Shown here: in pieces, positions 11,421-24,862 of the stretch
Layout: the number at the start of each line of letters is the position of its first letter
Position numbering within the stretch: the stretch's first letter is position 1
From: Pelecanus crispus
Lineage: Eukaryota; Chordata; Aves; Pelecaniformes; Pelecanidae
Direction of reading: 5' to 3'
Assembly (NCBI RefSeq): GCF_030463565.1
Contig: NC_134654.1
Coordinates: forward strand, 19,669,702 to 19,733,701
DNA: 64,000 bases
Made by a program: the position numbers and the translations under genes
Notes under the pieces: generated by a model
Told to the model about the DNA's origin: nothing
The model's database searches: none
The model's input: the letters and a program-made list of their open reading frames with translations, nothing else

Positions 11421-14299
11421 ATTCTCCACTCCATTCAAGTGGAGAACTGGTCAAACCCAACTTCAGCTGCCTAAAAAGGGCTGGCTGACATCTGTATTGA
11501 CAGCTGCTCTCCAGGGAAGGGGGCCCTTTTGGAAACTGCCGTGGTTGAGGAGCAGCTGGTTCTGTGTTAGGGTGGGTTTTTTTCCAGAAAATGTGAAAAA
11601 TTCCCAGTGGGTGGAGAGGGAAAGTGAAATATGGAAACGGTGTGTCTCGTGCTCTCAGTTGAAACACACCCCAGGGAAGGCATATCCTCCATAGGAGGAA
11701 CAGCAGTGCTGGCCACCAACCAGGAAACCCTTCCCTCCCTGCTCCCCTGTGCAGCAAGAGTTAAGTGCCGTAGGCAGCGTTTCCATCCAGAAGGGCTGTT
11801 CCTGGTTCCTCTTCTCGTACCTCTTCACCCCGTGGGACACCCACTGGAGTGGCTTGTTTAAGTGCAGGTTGTGCTCAGGAGCTTTCTCCCCTTTGCTCAT
11901 CAGTTTTTCCAGCAGACTGGTGTTACAGGTAGGGCTGGGCTCTGTACTCAGGCTGTTCACTGGTTGTGCAGTGAGAACATGGGGAACATTGCTGCTTCTT
12001 GAGTAATGCCCTCAGTGTTGACTGAGGTACGTGGTCTGGATGCTTGCTCCGAAATGATACAGCAAGAGGTGTGTCACGGCATTGGTCTTCGCTTGGCTCG
12101 GATAGACACGTGCCCCCCAGGGCTGTACTGAAGCTGGGTTGCTAAAACTGGCCTTTTGTTGATCCCCAAACTGGTTCAGACCCACCTCTGGTGTCCTCTA
12201 CTTGCTTCTGTTGCTGCTCCGCAGCCCCCTTGCCCTCTCGAGGCTGCTCAGAGAGGGGGCCCTTCCTCTGCAGCTGGAGGGGAAACTTAATCTTGCCATG
12301 TACAAAGGCAAGAGGGGGACAGCCAGCAGTGCAGGGGACCGAGGGGCGGAGGAAGGGGATGTGCAACAGCAGGCGGTGCAGCAGTGGCTTAGTTGTAGAG
12401 GCTGAAGGGCTGCAAGGCAACTGCGTGGATGAGAGCACTGCAGACCTAGGGAAAGAAAAAGTGGAGTATTTTGGAGACAAGGACTTGAGAGGCAGGGGGA
12501 GGGGTATCGGGAGGGCTTTGCAGCAGCAGGGGTGGGGACTCAGTCTGAGCTCTCCCTTTCTTGGCTTGATGCCTTCCTCCCCCCTTCCTCTTGCTACGCA
12601 CAGCGTTTCCTCTTGCAGGACAGCAGAGACCGGGACCCTGCTCCATCTCTGGCAAAGCTCAGGCTTGCCTGCTCACCCAAGCTTTGTTCATCTGCCAGAC
12701 CCTGTGCATACAAGAGGAGGTTTGTTTTGCTGCTGGTTACCCGCAGAGCGATGCAGGTCCCTCTGTGAATCTAAACAACGGGCAGACAGCATGGCCCCCA
12801 TTTTTCTGCATTGAAAGAGTTCATCATACAGAACTAAGTAGCCATCAAAACTGAGCAAATTATTCCTTTTCTTTGATAAACTCTGTCTTGTACAAGGCTG
12901 CGTATTGTCTCAGTGGCCGCCCGTGCTCTGTTTCTGGTGGGAGCCCCTCTGTGCTGTGGCAGCAAGCATTGCACAACATAAATCATGGGAAATCCGGTTC
13001 TGTGTTGGACGTACTGTTCAAAGGCACCTTGGTTGTGCTCAGGACATTCTGCTGACAGATTTTCCCATGAAATAAAAAGTGCTAGCTGTTGACATACATT
13101 TGTATCCAAAGTGTAAGCTTTTACTGTCAAATTTCACTGCTGCTGGCTTAAAATCCAGAGGGCATGGCAGTGTAAAACCAAGGATAGCTTTCAGGGGACA
13201 GAATTTGTCTGAACTTTGGCAGAAGTTCACATTGTGTTCTGAGTTGAAATTGAGGTTGCTGCTTCTCCCAGCTACGAAGACGATACCTGCATCCCTTCAG
13301 GAGCTGATGCACAGTCCCATGTGCAGGAGGAGCCACATGGATGGGGAAGGACTGGCAGAAACAGGACTGTTCTCTAATTGCCTCTGGCCATCTGGGAGAA
13401 GCTGTTTGAGTTAGTTGAACTGTCTCTCACACTTCCTTCTCTGTTTAAGCAGTAGTAGGAATTACATTAAACTGTGTAGGCAGGCAGTGGCTGTGGGATG
13501 TATAGAGTGTGGCAATATGTGTGAGGATGGCTAAGATGGTGCATGAGGCTTGGAGGCATCACCTCAATCTGAAGCCCATGTACCTTTGCTGTTCCCACTT
13601 CTGCCTGTCCCAAGGTCCTCAGCTCCTAGTGACTGTCACACGTGTCCCTGTGATCACTTTAGGTCGTGGCTCCCAGGTCCCCAAATCCCCAAGAGTTGCC
13701 TCTTCATTGCCTCATGGATGGTTTAAGTCTTTTTTTTCTTGTCTTTAGGAAGTGAATTAATGTCAAGGGCTGCCAGTATCTGTAAAGCCACTCTCTGAGG
13801 CCGACTGTTGCTCACAAGCAAGTATGAGGGGTTTTGTTAAGCAGTTATGTCAGATCCATCATCAAAATAAGCCATCAAAAACATCCCCTTCATAGCCCTC
13901 TGATTCATATTGCATGAACTTAAACAATAAAGCCAAGCTGGTTTTCGGTCCTTTTCCTGGCTTGGAAAAGAAACAGCTAAAAAAAAAAAAAAAAACCCAA
14001 ACAAGCCTGGTGTTTTCCAGCAGAGATGTGGCATTTGCTCTGTGGGGAGCTGGTCTCTCTCAGGAAGCACTGGAAGTGGCCGTTTGGATTTGATGCCTTG
14101 CTCATCAGCTCTATCTGTTGTGAACAGGAACATCTTACGTTGCAAGGACTTTACTATTTTCCATTGAAATAGGAAGTTGCCCTTCGAATATTAAGAGTTA
14201 AGAGCAGATTCTCGACTGACGTGGACTGTCAGAGCTCCACCAACTCCAGCAGCTGAAAGTGTATTCCCTTGCAATCCTGCTGTGCTTGGTGTTTTCCTA

Positions 14300-14395
14300 G
14301 GGTTATATAAACATCCCTGTTTTATAGATGGGGCCAGGACATGCAATCTGCAAATTGCTGACAGTCTCTTGCAAGATGCAGAGCTGCACCAGAAG
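14300..14395 (+). repeat. Possible MIR-like relic
   Basis: 'CATCCCTGTTTTATAGATGG' resembles the MIR box 'atccccattttacagatgagg'. It is followed at about the right distance by GCAGAGCTGC. The match is weak. Confidence 0.3.
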
Positions 14396-17300
14396 CTTTG
14401 GCAGCCCCATGACAGCAGGGCGGGATGGGAGCCACCTTGGGCAAAGCAAAGCTGTTGGGATCCCACTGCGGGGTGTGTGCTGTGGCTCTGGGTCAGCCCA
14501 GCGCCTGCTGCTGCTGAAGAAGTTGTTAGGAGCTGATTCAGACACAGCAAGAGGCTCAAGTGAGCAGGCTGGGGTATCTGCACAGTAAAGGTCATTCTCA
14601 GGAGTTTTGACTTGCTTGTGTGGCTCCATCTGAAGCTTCTTACCTCCTTGTGCCTTCCTCATACCTTCTTGCAGATGCAACTGTCCATGGGTTCGGGATG
14701 CTGCAGGAGCTGAACCTGCACACCTGCAGCTCTATTATCAGAATTTTTCTCTCTAGGAAGGCGTAGGAGTGGAGGTTTATCTCCACGCTGGCAGGCAAAG
14801 GAGGATGCCACACCTCTGGGAGCTTCTTGGGGCTGGGTGGAGCGGGAAAGTGGAGAAGCAGGATGCGGACTTTGAGGAGCTGCGTTTCATGGGTTTGCCT
14901 TGAATCCAGGGCACTTTGAGATTGCCAGGGGCCCTGGGGAAGGAGAGTAGCAATAAATCTGGGTCATAAATAACAGCCCCTTGCCCTTCTAGTGATTTCT
15001 GATGCGCTGTGCTTTTTTGATAATAAATGCAGCAACAGGCTGTAATCCACGGGGGCTTTTCTTGGCTCTCAAGCTGAGAAAGTGCTTGCTCTAAGCAGGC
15101 TTGGCTGCAAGGAGCTCCCAGCTCTGGGTGTGAAGGTCAGAGGGGAAAGGAAGCACAAGCACAGATAACACATTGTAGGGCTCTTTCATTGCCAGACTGG
15201 GAGATTTTGTTACCCTCAAAATTGAGCTCTGGGAAGCTTGACGGGGTGATGCTGTGGCTGCTCCAACGGGACCTTCCAGTGCTGCAGCTCCAGGAGAGCT
15301 GCACAGCTCCCGCAGGAGAAGCACCTAAGGGAAATGCAGACCAAGTATATCCTGTAAATGCCTAACAGGTCTAACTGCTGGGGCTGGAAATTCATCCTTG
15401 GGTGACTGGTGTGAGCTGGGGGAGCCCTTGTGATAGAAGGTAAGCAGACATCCAGTCTCTCTTTGGATGTGACTGAAAGACAGAGTTATCGTGATGTAAA
15501 AGATCAGGAGTGGTAATGAGATGCAAAGAGGTCCTCATCTTTGGGATGGGAAACTTTTCAGGAAGCCCCAGACAGTGTGGGACATCTAGAATTTTCTCCC
15601 TGAAAGATGCCCAGTTCATCCCCTGCTAACCATCCTTCTGCTGCATAATGTAACCAACTGACTGCTGTGTCCCTTCCATCTCCAGTCAGACCTTCCCAGG
15701 CAAACCCCTGGCTGTGCCATTGTGTGTAGGTGCTGTGGCTGGTTCCAGTTGCTGCTTCCTTATAAGATAAGGTTTTTATTTCACTTTATCCCTTTGTCAG
15801 CCTTCCTTGAGTTTTGCAAGCTCTTCTCTCTGTTAGCTAGAAGATTGCTAGATGTAGAAGGAAAACACTGCATTCAAAATGCCTTTTTACTGCCTAATTT
15901 AGGAAACTAAAGAGAATTGTTTGATAGAACTACTCTGCCTCTGAGGAACATGCATCACTAGGGATGTGCGGAGGGAGACTGCCTGGTTCTCAGGACGGCT
16001 ATGGGTTGTCTTCACATTCTCAAGTCCGGAGATGCTCAATACATCTGGCATGTGAGAACTGGGCTGCAGTATTTGCCTTCTTTAGTGACTGGAAGCAATC
16101 CAGTCTGCCAGTTCCTGCAAGCTCATCCTGTGGTTTAGTGGATAATACTGATCCTTGTTCAACTCCCACACTTTTATGCCTTGCAAGTGGGTAGGGAAGA
16201 CTTTGCAGACCTTGTACTCTGCAGGGATCCCAGCTCATCGCTGTGGAAGGAAGCATGAATATTCATTGTGCTCTGGAGTGCTTGCTCCATAGTTTTAATA
16301 AAGTGTTTATTATTACACAGGAATGACCATGAAAATCATGGCAGGTTGTAGCTGGTCAGCATGTGTAAGTGATGGAGGATGGTAGCAATAACTGAGGAGG
16401 AAGGGTTGTTTCTCTGAACTCAGTGAAGTGTCTTGACAAGTGCACTTACAGGAGTTTGACTTCTGCTGATGTTGTCTCCTTCTCTGCCAGGACGAGTGTG
16501 TGTTGTCTATGTTCTTGTGCAGTTGTGAAGCTGACTGTAGTCAACACACGGTTGACTGAGCTCAGAGACCAGGAGCTACACAAACCTGCATTTTCTCAAG
16601 CAATCGGCAAAGCTGCTGAGTGAGGCAAATCAAAGTGACAGCCAAGTCAAGACTGATTGGCTAGAGATGTGCCTGCAGGCTTTATTCTGGGACTGCACCA
16701 ACGTGACTAAAAGAAAATCCAAGTGTCCTAAACCTAATGTTATCCTCAGCAGACTGAGGATGATCTGATGCTGTTGCTGGTGTGTTTGTATCGCAGCTAA
16801 TGAGCAATTTGGCGTGGTTGGTGAGGCTGTTCCTTGTCCACAGAGCAGAACTGGGACAGCCCGTCTCTGAGAGGTGCAGAGGGGATGTGGTGTGCAGGAG
16901 GGTCTCTGTGAGCAAGAGGTGATGTTTGGTGCTAGGATGTCCCCTGGCCTTTCTGTCCTGAGTGACAGCGGGGTGCAGATGTGTCCCCTGGGTAGGGTGA
17001 AGAAATGTGTCTTCATGTCCAAGAGTTTGTTTCAGATGGACCTCATCAAAGCTGTGAAACACTGAAGTTTATAGCCACAGGGTGAAGTTTTTAGCACCTG
17101 AAGGTGCTGTAGCTGCATGACACCACTGGCCTCCATCTGTGTATTAAACTCTGATGAAGACGTTTAATGAAGATGGGACGGAGGTTTCACCGAAGAGCAG
17201 AACAGCACAGAACAGAGTGGAATTTGCAAGCAAGCCCTGCAATTCTGCCTGCACTCTCGCTCCACCTAAATCCATGGATTTATAAAAAGATAGATGAGGT

Positions 17301-20300
17301 GAGCAGATTTTGGTATGAATGTGGCTGGCAGCAGACACAGATCATGGATTAAACATGTGCGTTGCAAGAAAGGGGCTTTCTTGAGGCAGACACAGAGGCC
17401 TGCTGTTGCCTTGCAGCCCTATTCATCTCCAGCTCTGATGCTAACATCATTATCAACATGTTTATATGAAGCTTGGCTGCAAAATGGCTCATCGTCCTCA
17501 AGTTTTTTCAAGCGAGTCTGTAGCTTTACTAAATACTCCTTTTATTGTGCTGCCAGGGGCTCTCCCAGAGGCCAGTAAAGGAGGTGGCCTGTTTGGCCAC
17601 AGTGATATCTGGACCGGAGGTTCAATTCCCGTGTGTCTTAAATCTGTCTGCAGACTGGCAAGCAACCAAGTGGGCACCTCTTTCTCTGAGTAATTGACTG
17701 CTTATGTGCAAATCAGCCTCTAGCTGCTCCCACGATGCCTGGCTCACCAGAGCTGCATGAGAGCTTGCCTCTGTCATCATGCTTGCAGACCTCGCTGAGT
17801 GCCTGGGCTGGTGCAGGGGACGCTGAGGATGGGGACAGCCCAGCCCTGCTTCTGCATCAGGCCACCATCCTTGGCTCCCAGTGAGCACCCAGAGCTGCTC
17901 TGGGCTGTTAGCACTTCTCTGCAGTGTATAAAATAGCTGTCCGTCCTCCAGCTGGCAGGCAACGCTCTCTCAAGTTACAAGCAAGCATTGTGAAGAAGAC
18001 TTATTTGGAAACCGCCTAAAGAAGTGGAGCCGGAGCTGCAGATGAGAAGCCCCTGGCAGGGGATGTGCAGACCTGCAGCCAGAGGGTCGGAGCTGGTGCA
18101 TCTGCGGAGTGGTTAAGGGTCCTTCTTCTCGTGGGAGGGTGTCGCTGATAATTCGAGGCTCGTGTTTCTGCAGAGCAGCGCTCCCCAAGGACCTGGGCAC
18201 TGGATCGAGGCAGCACGGCAGTTTTATTTGACTCTCAGGAATGTCGTCTGGTCATTAAACCAAGCAAATTGGCAGTACTGTGGTGCGGGGGGATTTTTCT
18301 GGAGGCTGGGGAGAGAAAGGAAGGTATGTAAAGACAGAGCTCAGGTCTGGCAGTTTATTCCCTTGTGTTAACATAAACATGTCTGTGTTGGTCTGCCCTG
18401 TGATTACTTGCCTGGGAATAACAATATCCCTTGAGCTTATAGACACTGCCAGTCCCTGCTGAACGAGAAAGGCTGATGCTTAATGCACGTAGCGCTTTCC
18501 TCCCGTCATTCCTTTATAAGGAAAAACATTTCAGATTTTGTTTCTACCTTATTTTAACTTCTTCTAAACAAGAGCAGTTTAATTCTGTTGGTGGAACATC
18601 TAGTCCAACACTCCCTGACCTGGTGTGGTTATTATAGGCATTAGCACTGCAAATTAAGGTGAAGTATTAACAAAAAGTCAGCATGGTGAGGCTGAGCTCA
18701 CTGGAGAGTGTGCAAGGTGGGGTGGCGAGCGGCGACAGCTTGCCTGCAGTCTGGAGATGGCAGAAGCGATAATGGCAAGTGAGCATCGTATGAACTTCTT
18801 GTTGTGGCTTGGTGCGATGGCAGTGGCCACATCTGGTCAGAAGGGGAGTTTGGCCAGTTCCCCTCTCCCTGCTGGGCTTGGCCAAGGGTTAGGGTGCAAA
18901 CAGGATGGGCTGTGTGTGGGTGGGCATAACCCAGCCCTGCCTGTCATTGGGAGGGAGCAGACCCAGCTCTGCTCATTCAGAACATTTGGACTCTGCAGTC
19001 CTCGTTTAAAGGCAAAAGCGGCAGAACCAATTGCTCGGCAGCCTGCAGCAAGATGCTTTGTACAGCCGCCCAGGGAAGGGCTGTCCCCCACAGCCGATGG
19101 CAACACAGATGCTGCTGAAGCGTCTCTGAGTTTCACCCTATTCCAAGACCCCCAAAGTCAGCCCATCTCCAGGGTTTTACTGTCCGTGCTTGTTGGGGGA
19201 GATTGCCAGTGAGAAGTTTTTCCCCCCCTTGTACTCCTCGCTGGAAATCTCCTCCTCTCCTGCCTGGCTTGGTGCCGTCTCTCTCCGTGGCTGGTGCTCT
19301 GCCCCCGGCGCGCTTGTGGGCCCCTTTCCCATTTAGGGCAAATGCTGGATGGCCCCTGCTTTTGGCCCGCTTGCAGCACATCTCCCAGCTGAATTTTTTT
19401 TTTTTTTTTTTGGATCCTCTTTTGTTTCTGGAGGCTGAAATCCCCAGCGTCCCCCAGCCACATGTGCCGGCTGTGGCTTGTGCCGAGACATGGCTCTTGG
19501 GGAAAGCCGTGCTGGGGCAGGTGGGGTGGGGGGAAGCCCAAGTGTTGTCCTGCCCTGGATGAGGCTTGGTGTTGACAGTGTCTTCTAGAAGGCAGGGTGA
19601 GCCTGAGGGTGGTGGTGACAGTGTCAGGTCCTTTCTGCAGCACTGATTTAATCTCAGGAGAAGCAAGTACCTTGCAGCAGGGAGCCTGCAGGCACGGGGC
19701 TGTGCACGGGCGAGAGCTGGGGCAGGCAGAAGTGGCTGAGCATGTGAAAGGGAGAATCGAAGGAAATTCCCCTAAAAGCTTGCATGTTGAATTAGGGCAG
19801 GGTGTTAATCCAGATTTTTAAATCAGCTGTGCAACTTCTGCATCTGTAGAAGAGTCTGAGCCTGTGTTAGCAGTGCTGGGTATCTGAGAGGTGGGGGCGG
19901 GGTGGGAGCAAAGGCTGGTGTGCTGGGAGCTGATGGGTGACCTGGTTAGAGGGGGCTTTGCGGTCCCCTTTGTTCTGCCCTGTTTTTCTAGCAGGAGAGG
20001 TGACTGGAGTCCGAGTGCCCGGGCTGCCTCCTGTATTTGGGGTAGATCCCTTGAACACGCAGCTCGGGGTTGCTGCTTTAGTGCTGCCCAGCACAGCTTG
20101 GATAGCTGGGTCCCTGGAGCCAGCATGATTATACTGGGATCTGGTTAGGGGAGATTGCCTTGGTTGTGTCTTTTGCGTAAGCCTAAAAGAATTGTAGTAA
20201 ACTTTTCGAGAGGACAATTTAATGAGATGTAAAACCCAAGGCAGACCTTGCCCTCGCTGAAGGCAGCTGGTCCCTCCTTGGGTCCAGGCTGGACCATCTC

Positions 20301-21907
20301 TTTCCCATTTGCACTCTCCGAGCCCAGGGGTTTAATGGCACTGATCTTGCCTCATTTTATGTATGTGCCTGTGTTGGATCTGCCAAGATCTCCTGGGCAG
20401 CGGTGGTGCAGGCAGTGGAGCTGAGGGCATGCTTCCCTGGCTAGCCCATCACCCGGTGATGCCAGGGCACCCAGATTCCCATCTGCATGGAGACAGGAGT
20501 GCACAGCCCAAGGATTTGGGCAGCAATGCCTGTCCACTTATGCACCCTTCCCATCCCTGCGTGGTGGAGCTGAAGCAAAGGGGAAGCCATCAGCAGTGCT
20601 CAGCGCCACACGGACACCAACGCCTGCACCTTGGCATCACTGCTGGTGGTTTCGCTGGCATTTAGCAAAGCCTTTAAAAGGAAAGGAAAATTGCGTTCGT
20701 TATTCCTCTCCTTCCTTTCCGCCTGCCCTTGTGTCCTTCTCCCGCCGTGCAGTGAGCTCCCGTGCTGTGTCTGTGCTGCCCAAAGGAAGCTGAGTGGGTG
20801 TGGGGCTGTGGCTCTGTCTGGGAATTGTTCTTATCAAACTGGTTTATGTCAAAAAGGAATAATAATAATAAAACCTTTGATGGTAAGCAGGGAGATCGGG
20901 AGGTACAGCTGCTCCCGAGGCCTGACCTGCAGCTTGTGGTGCTTCCTGAGCCGTTACGGGGAGTTTAGGGTCCTTGTGCTGCAGCAGATTTTGCTGCATG
21001 CCTGAAATATCTCGGAGGAGCAGGGAGAAATGACCGGGGGCTGGTGCAGGGAGCACGAGCTGCTGGAAGTGACTCTCTGAGAAGCAGGGGAGAAGTATAA
21101 GAAAAGCAAGTTTCCTCCTATGAGCTGGTATATTTATGACTGGAAAGTTTTGGGTTGAAAAGGTCGTGAGCAGGCAGCTGAGAGAGCAGCAGAGGCAGTG
21201 GCTGTAAAAGCTGCTTTCCCCGCTCACACCCCGCTCCGCAGCAGGGACAGGAGGGTCCCGCGGGGGTACGGTGGCCCCATGTGATGGGTGAGGGATGGCA
21301 AGAACCCGAGGGGTGAAGGACAGTGCCCAGGGCAGCCGGAGTGTGCGTGGGGGTGTGGGATGTAGTGGGATTTGCACCTGCGGGGCTGCCGGAGGGGTGG
21401 ACTCGGCATGGGGAGCCCACGCTGTGCCTGCCTCCTCCCCTTGTGCAGGGGTGAACTTTCCAGCCCTGCCTCGGACACCACGTGAAAATGAGACATGCAC
21501 ATCTGGAAGCGGAGTGCATGCGTGTAGCACTGCCAGTTTATTTATTCCTGCAAATTCTCCCTAATTAGGGACTGCTGGGAAGTTTGTAGTAATGGAAATA
21601 GCCTCTTTCTGAGGGGTTCAGCATTCTGGCTGACCCTCGCCTCCCTACTGCCGTAGCATGCAGACAGTGGAAATGAGGGGGAGGTCTGTCCCCACCTCGA
21701 GATCCAGGCACTGCAGTTTCTTCTGGAGTCAGATGCACCTTCAGCTGCATGGGAAGGCTTTGCAATGGAAATGTGCAGTGCCATGTGTTTGTTAAACACA
21801 TTAGAGGATGAGCAAGGTTTCTGAAGCCTCTTGTTTCTATTAAAACATATGTGCTGTCACGCAATACTGGGTTTTGTGCCTGTTTTGGTCTTAATATTAA
21901 AATGTAA

Positions 21908-21940
21908 TAATTAATATTTTTAAAATAATTAAAGTAATTA
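21908..21940. promoter_or_regulatory. AT-rich block with three TAATTA motifs
   Basis: TAATTA, the core of many homeodomain binding sites, occurs at 21908, 21926 and 21935 within 33 bp of nearly pure A/T sequence. Low complexity alone could produce this, so function is only a possibility. Confidence 0.25.
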
Positions 21941-24139
21941 AGTCAGTTTTCTGCTTGGATCCTAAACTGCACCTCCCAGTTTCTTAGGAAAGTCTGACCT
22001 GAAATTAAATGAGAAGAACAAGGGCACGAGGCTGAGTTTGTTTTAACTGTGCGAGGTTCAGGCAGATGCAGTTCCTGATCCTCTTTCCACTTCCTTCCCC
22101 TGCAAGCATCCCCTGCCGTTTAATCAACACCAGGGAGTTGTGCTTCCCTTCCCTTCCTAGGAACGGGGGCTGCCAGCCCGCTCTGCTGGTGTGGTGGGGA
22201 CCCCCCCCGCCCAGCCCCCCTGCCATCCCAGGAGCACCGGGACAGCTGGGTGTGCGCTTGGCTGGGGCTGGGGCAATGTGCCTGGCCCAGGCTCAGGATG
22301 GCTTTTCCCTTTCCAGGCTCTCGGCACACACAATAGGCGGAATCGCCGGCTCAGCGTGCAGTGCTTCAGGCTGGGCTCCAGCACTGGCATGAGGTCGATG
22401 GGGCCCGCAGCGAGCTCGACCCACGTGTACAGATCACCGGGTGAATGGGCAAATTGCTTGTTGGAGTTGATGAGGCTCGGAGTGTATAGGAGGGTGTTTG
22501 TGGGGGGCAGAGCTGTGCCCTCTCAGCCCAGCCATGTGCTACTGTATTCGAGCATTGGTGGGTGCTAACCCGCAGCATCCTTCCTGCTGGCAGGCAACGG
22601 GACTGGGTGCCTGGTTTGAATCCCACCTTAGCACTGGTGTAAACCCAGGGTGACTTCATCAGTCCCCACAGACGCAGGGGAGATGTTGGGGACCATCAAG
22701 AATTTGCACACGTGGGGTGCAGGAAAGACTGAGCTCTGTTCAGGTTAGCAGGGTGAGAGGATGGATGTTGGTCCTCTGCTTGCCCTGCTCAGTATAACCA
22801 CATGCGATGCATTCCCTTATCCTGTTCGAGAGCAAGCCAGTACCTACTCTGCACGCTGACTTAACGGCGTTAAACCTAAGACGATGTTAAGCTCCCTGCT
22901 GGAGGTGGGGGAGAAGAGGCTGCAGGGACCTTGTCTGTGGTTGTTCCTCTGCCTGCCCCGCTCTGATGGAGCCTCTCAGCTCCAGGGTTGTCCCAGAACA
23001 CCAAGTTTGCCGTTTCCCCTGTTTGTGCAGTGAATATCTGAGAAGCTGTAGGCTTGGGGACCATCTCCTTCCCCATGTCACGTGGTTATTTCCTATGAGC
23101 AGCCGTGCCCCACCTTGAAAACTGTTTGGCTTTTTGCTCCCTTGATTTCACAGCAGTCCCTTTATATCTCCCATCACTAGCTGTTAAAATCTTCCTCTCA
23201 TTTCTAGCTCTTATCGACCTGTTTATACCGTAACCATGGTTGGGTTTGGATTGGGGTTTGTTTTGTTCCCTTGGCAATGGTGATCTTTGACCGCAGCAGC
23301 TCTCCCCTGTGGCGCATCTGTGTGCGATGCTTCTAGCAGTCCCATCCCCTCTCCACCTTCATTTCTGCTCATTTTTACTGATATTGGGTAGCCAGGATGA
23401 CTCAAAACAAAGCACTAGTGATTCCTGCTTTGCTGCTGAAAGTATCTCACTTACTACATTTTAGGAACACCGTTTGCTTTAACTGCATGGTGTCGGTGGC
23501 TTGTGGTCACGCTGGACCCACCGGTGCAGCGAGGTCCTTCGCGCTGATACACTTGTCATGAGCAAAGACTTTATTGAAAGCCCTTTAGGTACTGACCTTC
23601 CATCATTCTTGCAGATTTCATCCTACTTCTGTTATCCAGTCTTCAAAGTTATCCGAGCCTTTCTGTGCAGTACCCTGGCTCTGTGTTTGTAACAGGGGCT
23701 GTGTAGCTCTGTGGCACTACAGGATGAGATCTGACCTCGTTTCCTTTATCAAGAAAATCAGTTAATTATTCAGAAATCTTAAATCAGCAAACCTATTTTG
23801 AATTTTTTAGACTTTTCCCATGATCTTAGTTTCCTTGCAAAGGAAGGGAAGTGTGACTAGCAGTGGAGTGCAGCTGTCCTCACTGTATTTCCTACTTCTT
23901 TGGAAGCAGGAAGAGCCTGAAGTCTTGGGACAGAGCCTTTTTTCATGACAATTCCTGCGTAATCAGCAGGGCTGGATTCATGCCGTCATCTACATGAAAG
24001 CATGGGCGGAGGTGATGGGAACTGCGTCTCTGGTTTTCCTTCCAGAGTCCCCTCTGTCCCCAGCCAGTAACGCTGTCACTTCCCAAGGAGCAGGGGGCTG
24101 GATTCGGCACTGCTCACCACCACAGCCAGGTCTGGTCTT

Positions 24140-24240
24140 ATGACTTGCCAGCTCCCCGTTTCTGAGTGATGGCTGTTACACGCCTCAGTTTCCCCACCTG
24201 TAATATGGAGATCATTGCACCTCTTCCTGGTGGATTGGGA
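24140..24240 (-). repeat. MIR-like (CORE-SINE) relic
   Basis: The + strand reads GCCTCAGTTTCCCCACCTGT followed by an ATATGGAGAT-like stretch. This is the reverse complement of the MIR segment that in mammals reads ACAGATGAGGAAACTGAGGC. It is preceded by a degraded match to the next MIR segment. It is an ancient amniote SINE copy. Confidence 0.6.
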
Positions 24241-24853
24241 AGCAGAAATGTTTTTTGGGCAGAAGCACAAGAACTCAGAAGGTGCAGGGAGCAGAGGAGC
24301 AGAAGGGAAGGTAATTGCAACAGCCTTTTTTTTTGGCTTAGAAGGAAGACATGTGACTCGCCATTCCTTCGCCTTCAAAATCTGCCTTGTCTGGGTTGTT
24401 GTATCTCTGTTTCTACCTGTTACGCTGCATTGGTGCTGCCCATCTGACAACAGCTGAGTGGATGGTGCAGCCAGTGCTGCCCTGTGCTTCGGCTTGAAGC
24501 AATGCTGTGGGGATGCTGGACTGCTGGGGATGTTGGGGGTTGGTGTCGCATGGTGCAAGAGCCTCCACCCATGCACTGCACCTACCCAGAAAGGCTGAGA
24601 AGAATGTTTCATCTGTGATCAGCAGCAAGAAAAGATATTTGAACTCTCAATAGAAACATTAGGTGGTTAATAATAATATTTAGCTGCTCCTACATAGTAC
24701 TTTTGGTCAGTAAGTCTCAAAGCATTTTATAGAAGAGGCCAGAATCAATAAAGAGTTTTGTTTTCTAATTAAAATAGGAGGACAAAAGGGAAGATGCTGT
24801 GGATGAATTACGTGCTTTTGTGTAGGAGATAATTTAAGATGCAGGTAGCCACA

Positions 24854-24862
24854 ATGACTCAT
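24854..24862. promoter_or_regulatory. Palindromic AP-1 site
   Basis: ATGACTCAT is a full palindromic AP-1 consensus. It lies in a stretch (24780-24960) of balanced composition with no repeat signature. One motif is weak evidence. Confidence 0.25.

Noticed and set aside
17590-17660. Possible tRNA gene, because GGTTCAATTCC at 17619 matches a pol III B box
   Set aside because: The flanks do not form a T-arm stem, and no acceptor or anticodon arm can be drawn at the right distance.
18585-18640. Possible third CR1 fragment around 'catctagtccaacactccctgacc'
   Set aside because: Only about 25 bp resemble a CR1 body segment and there is no adjoining CR1 sequence; too short to support.
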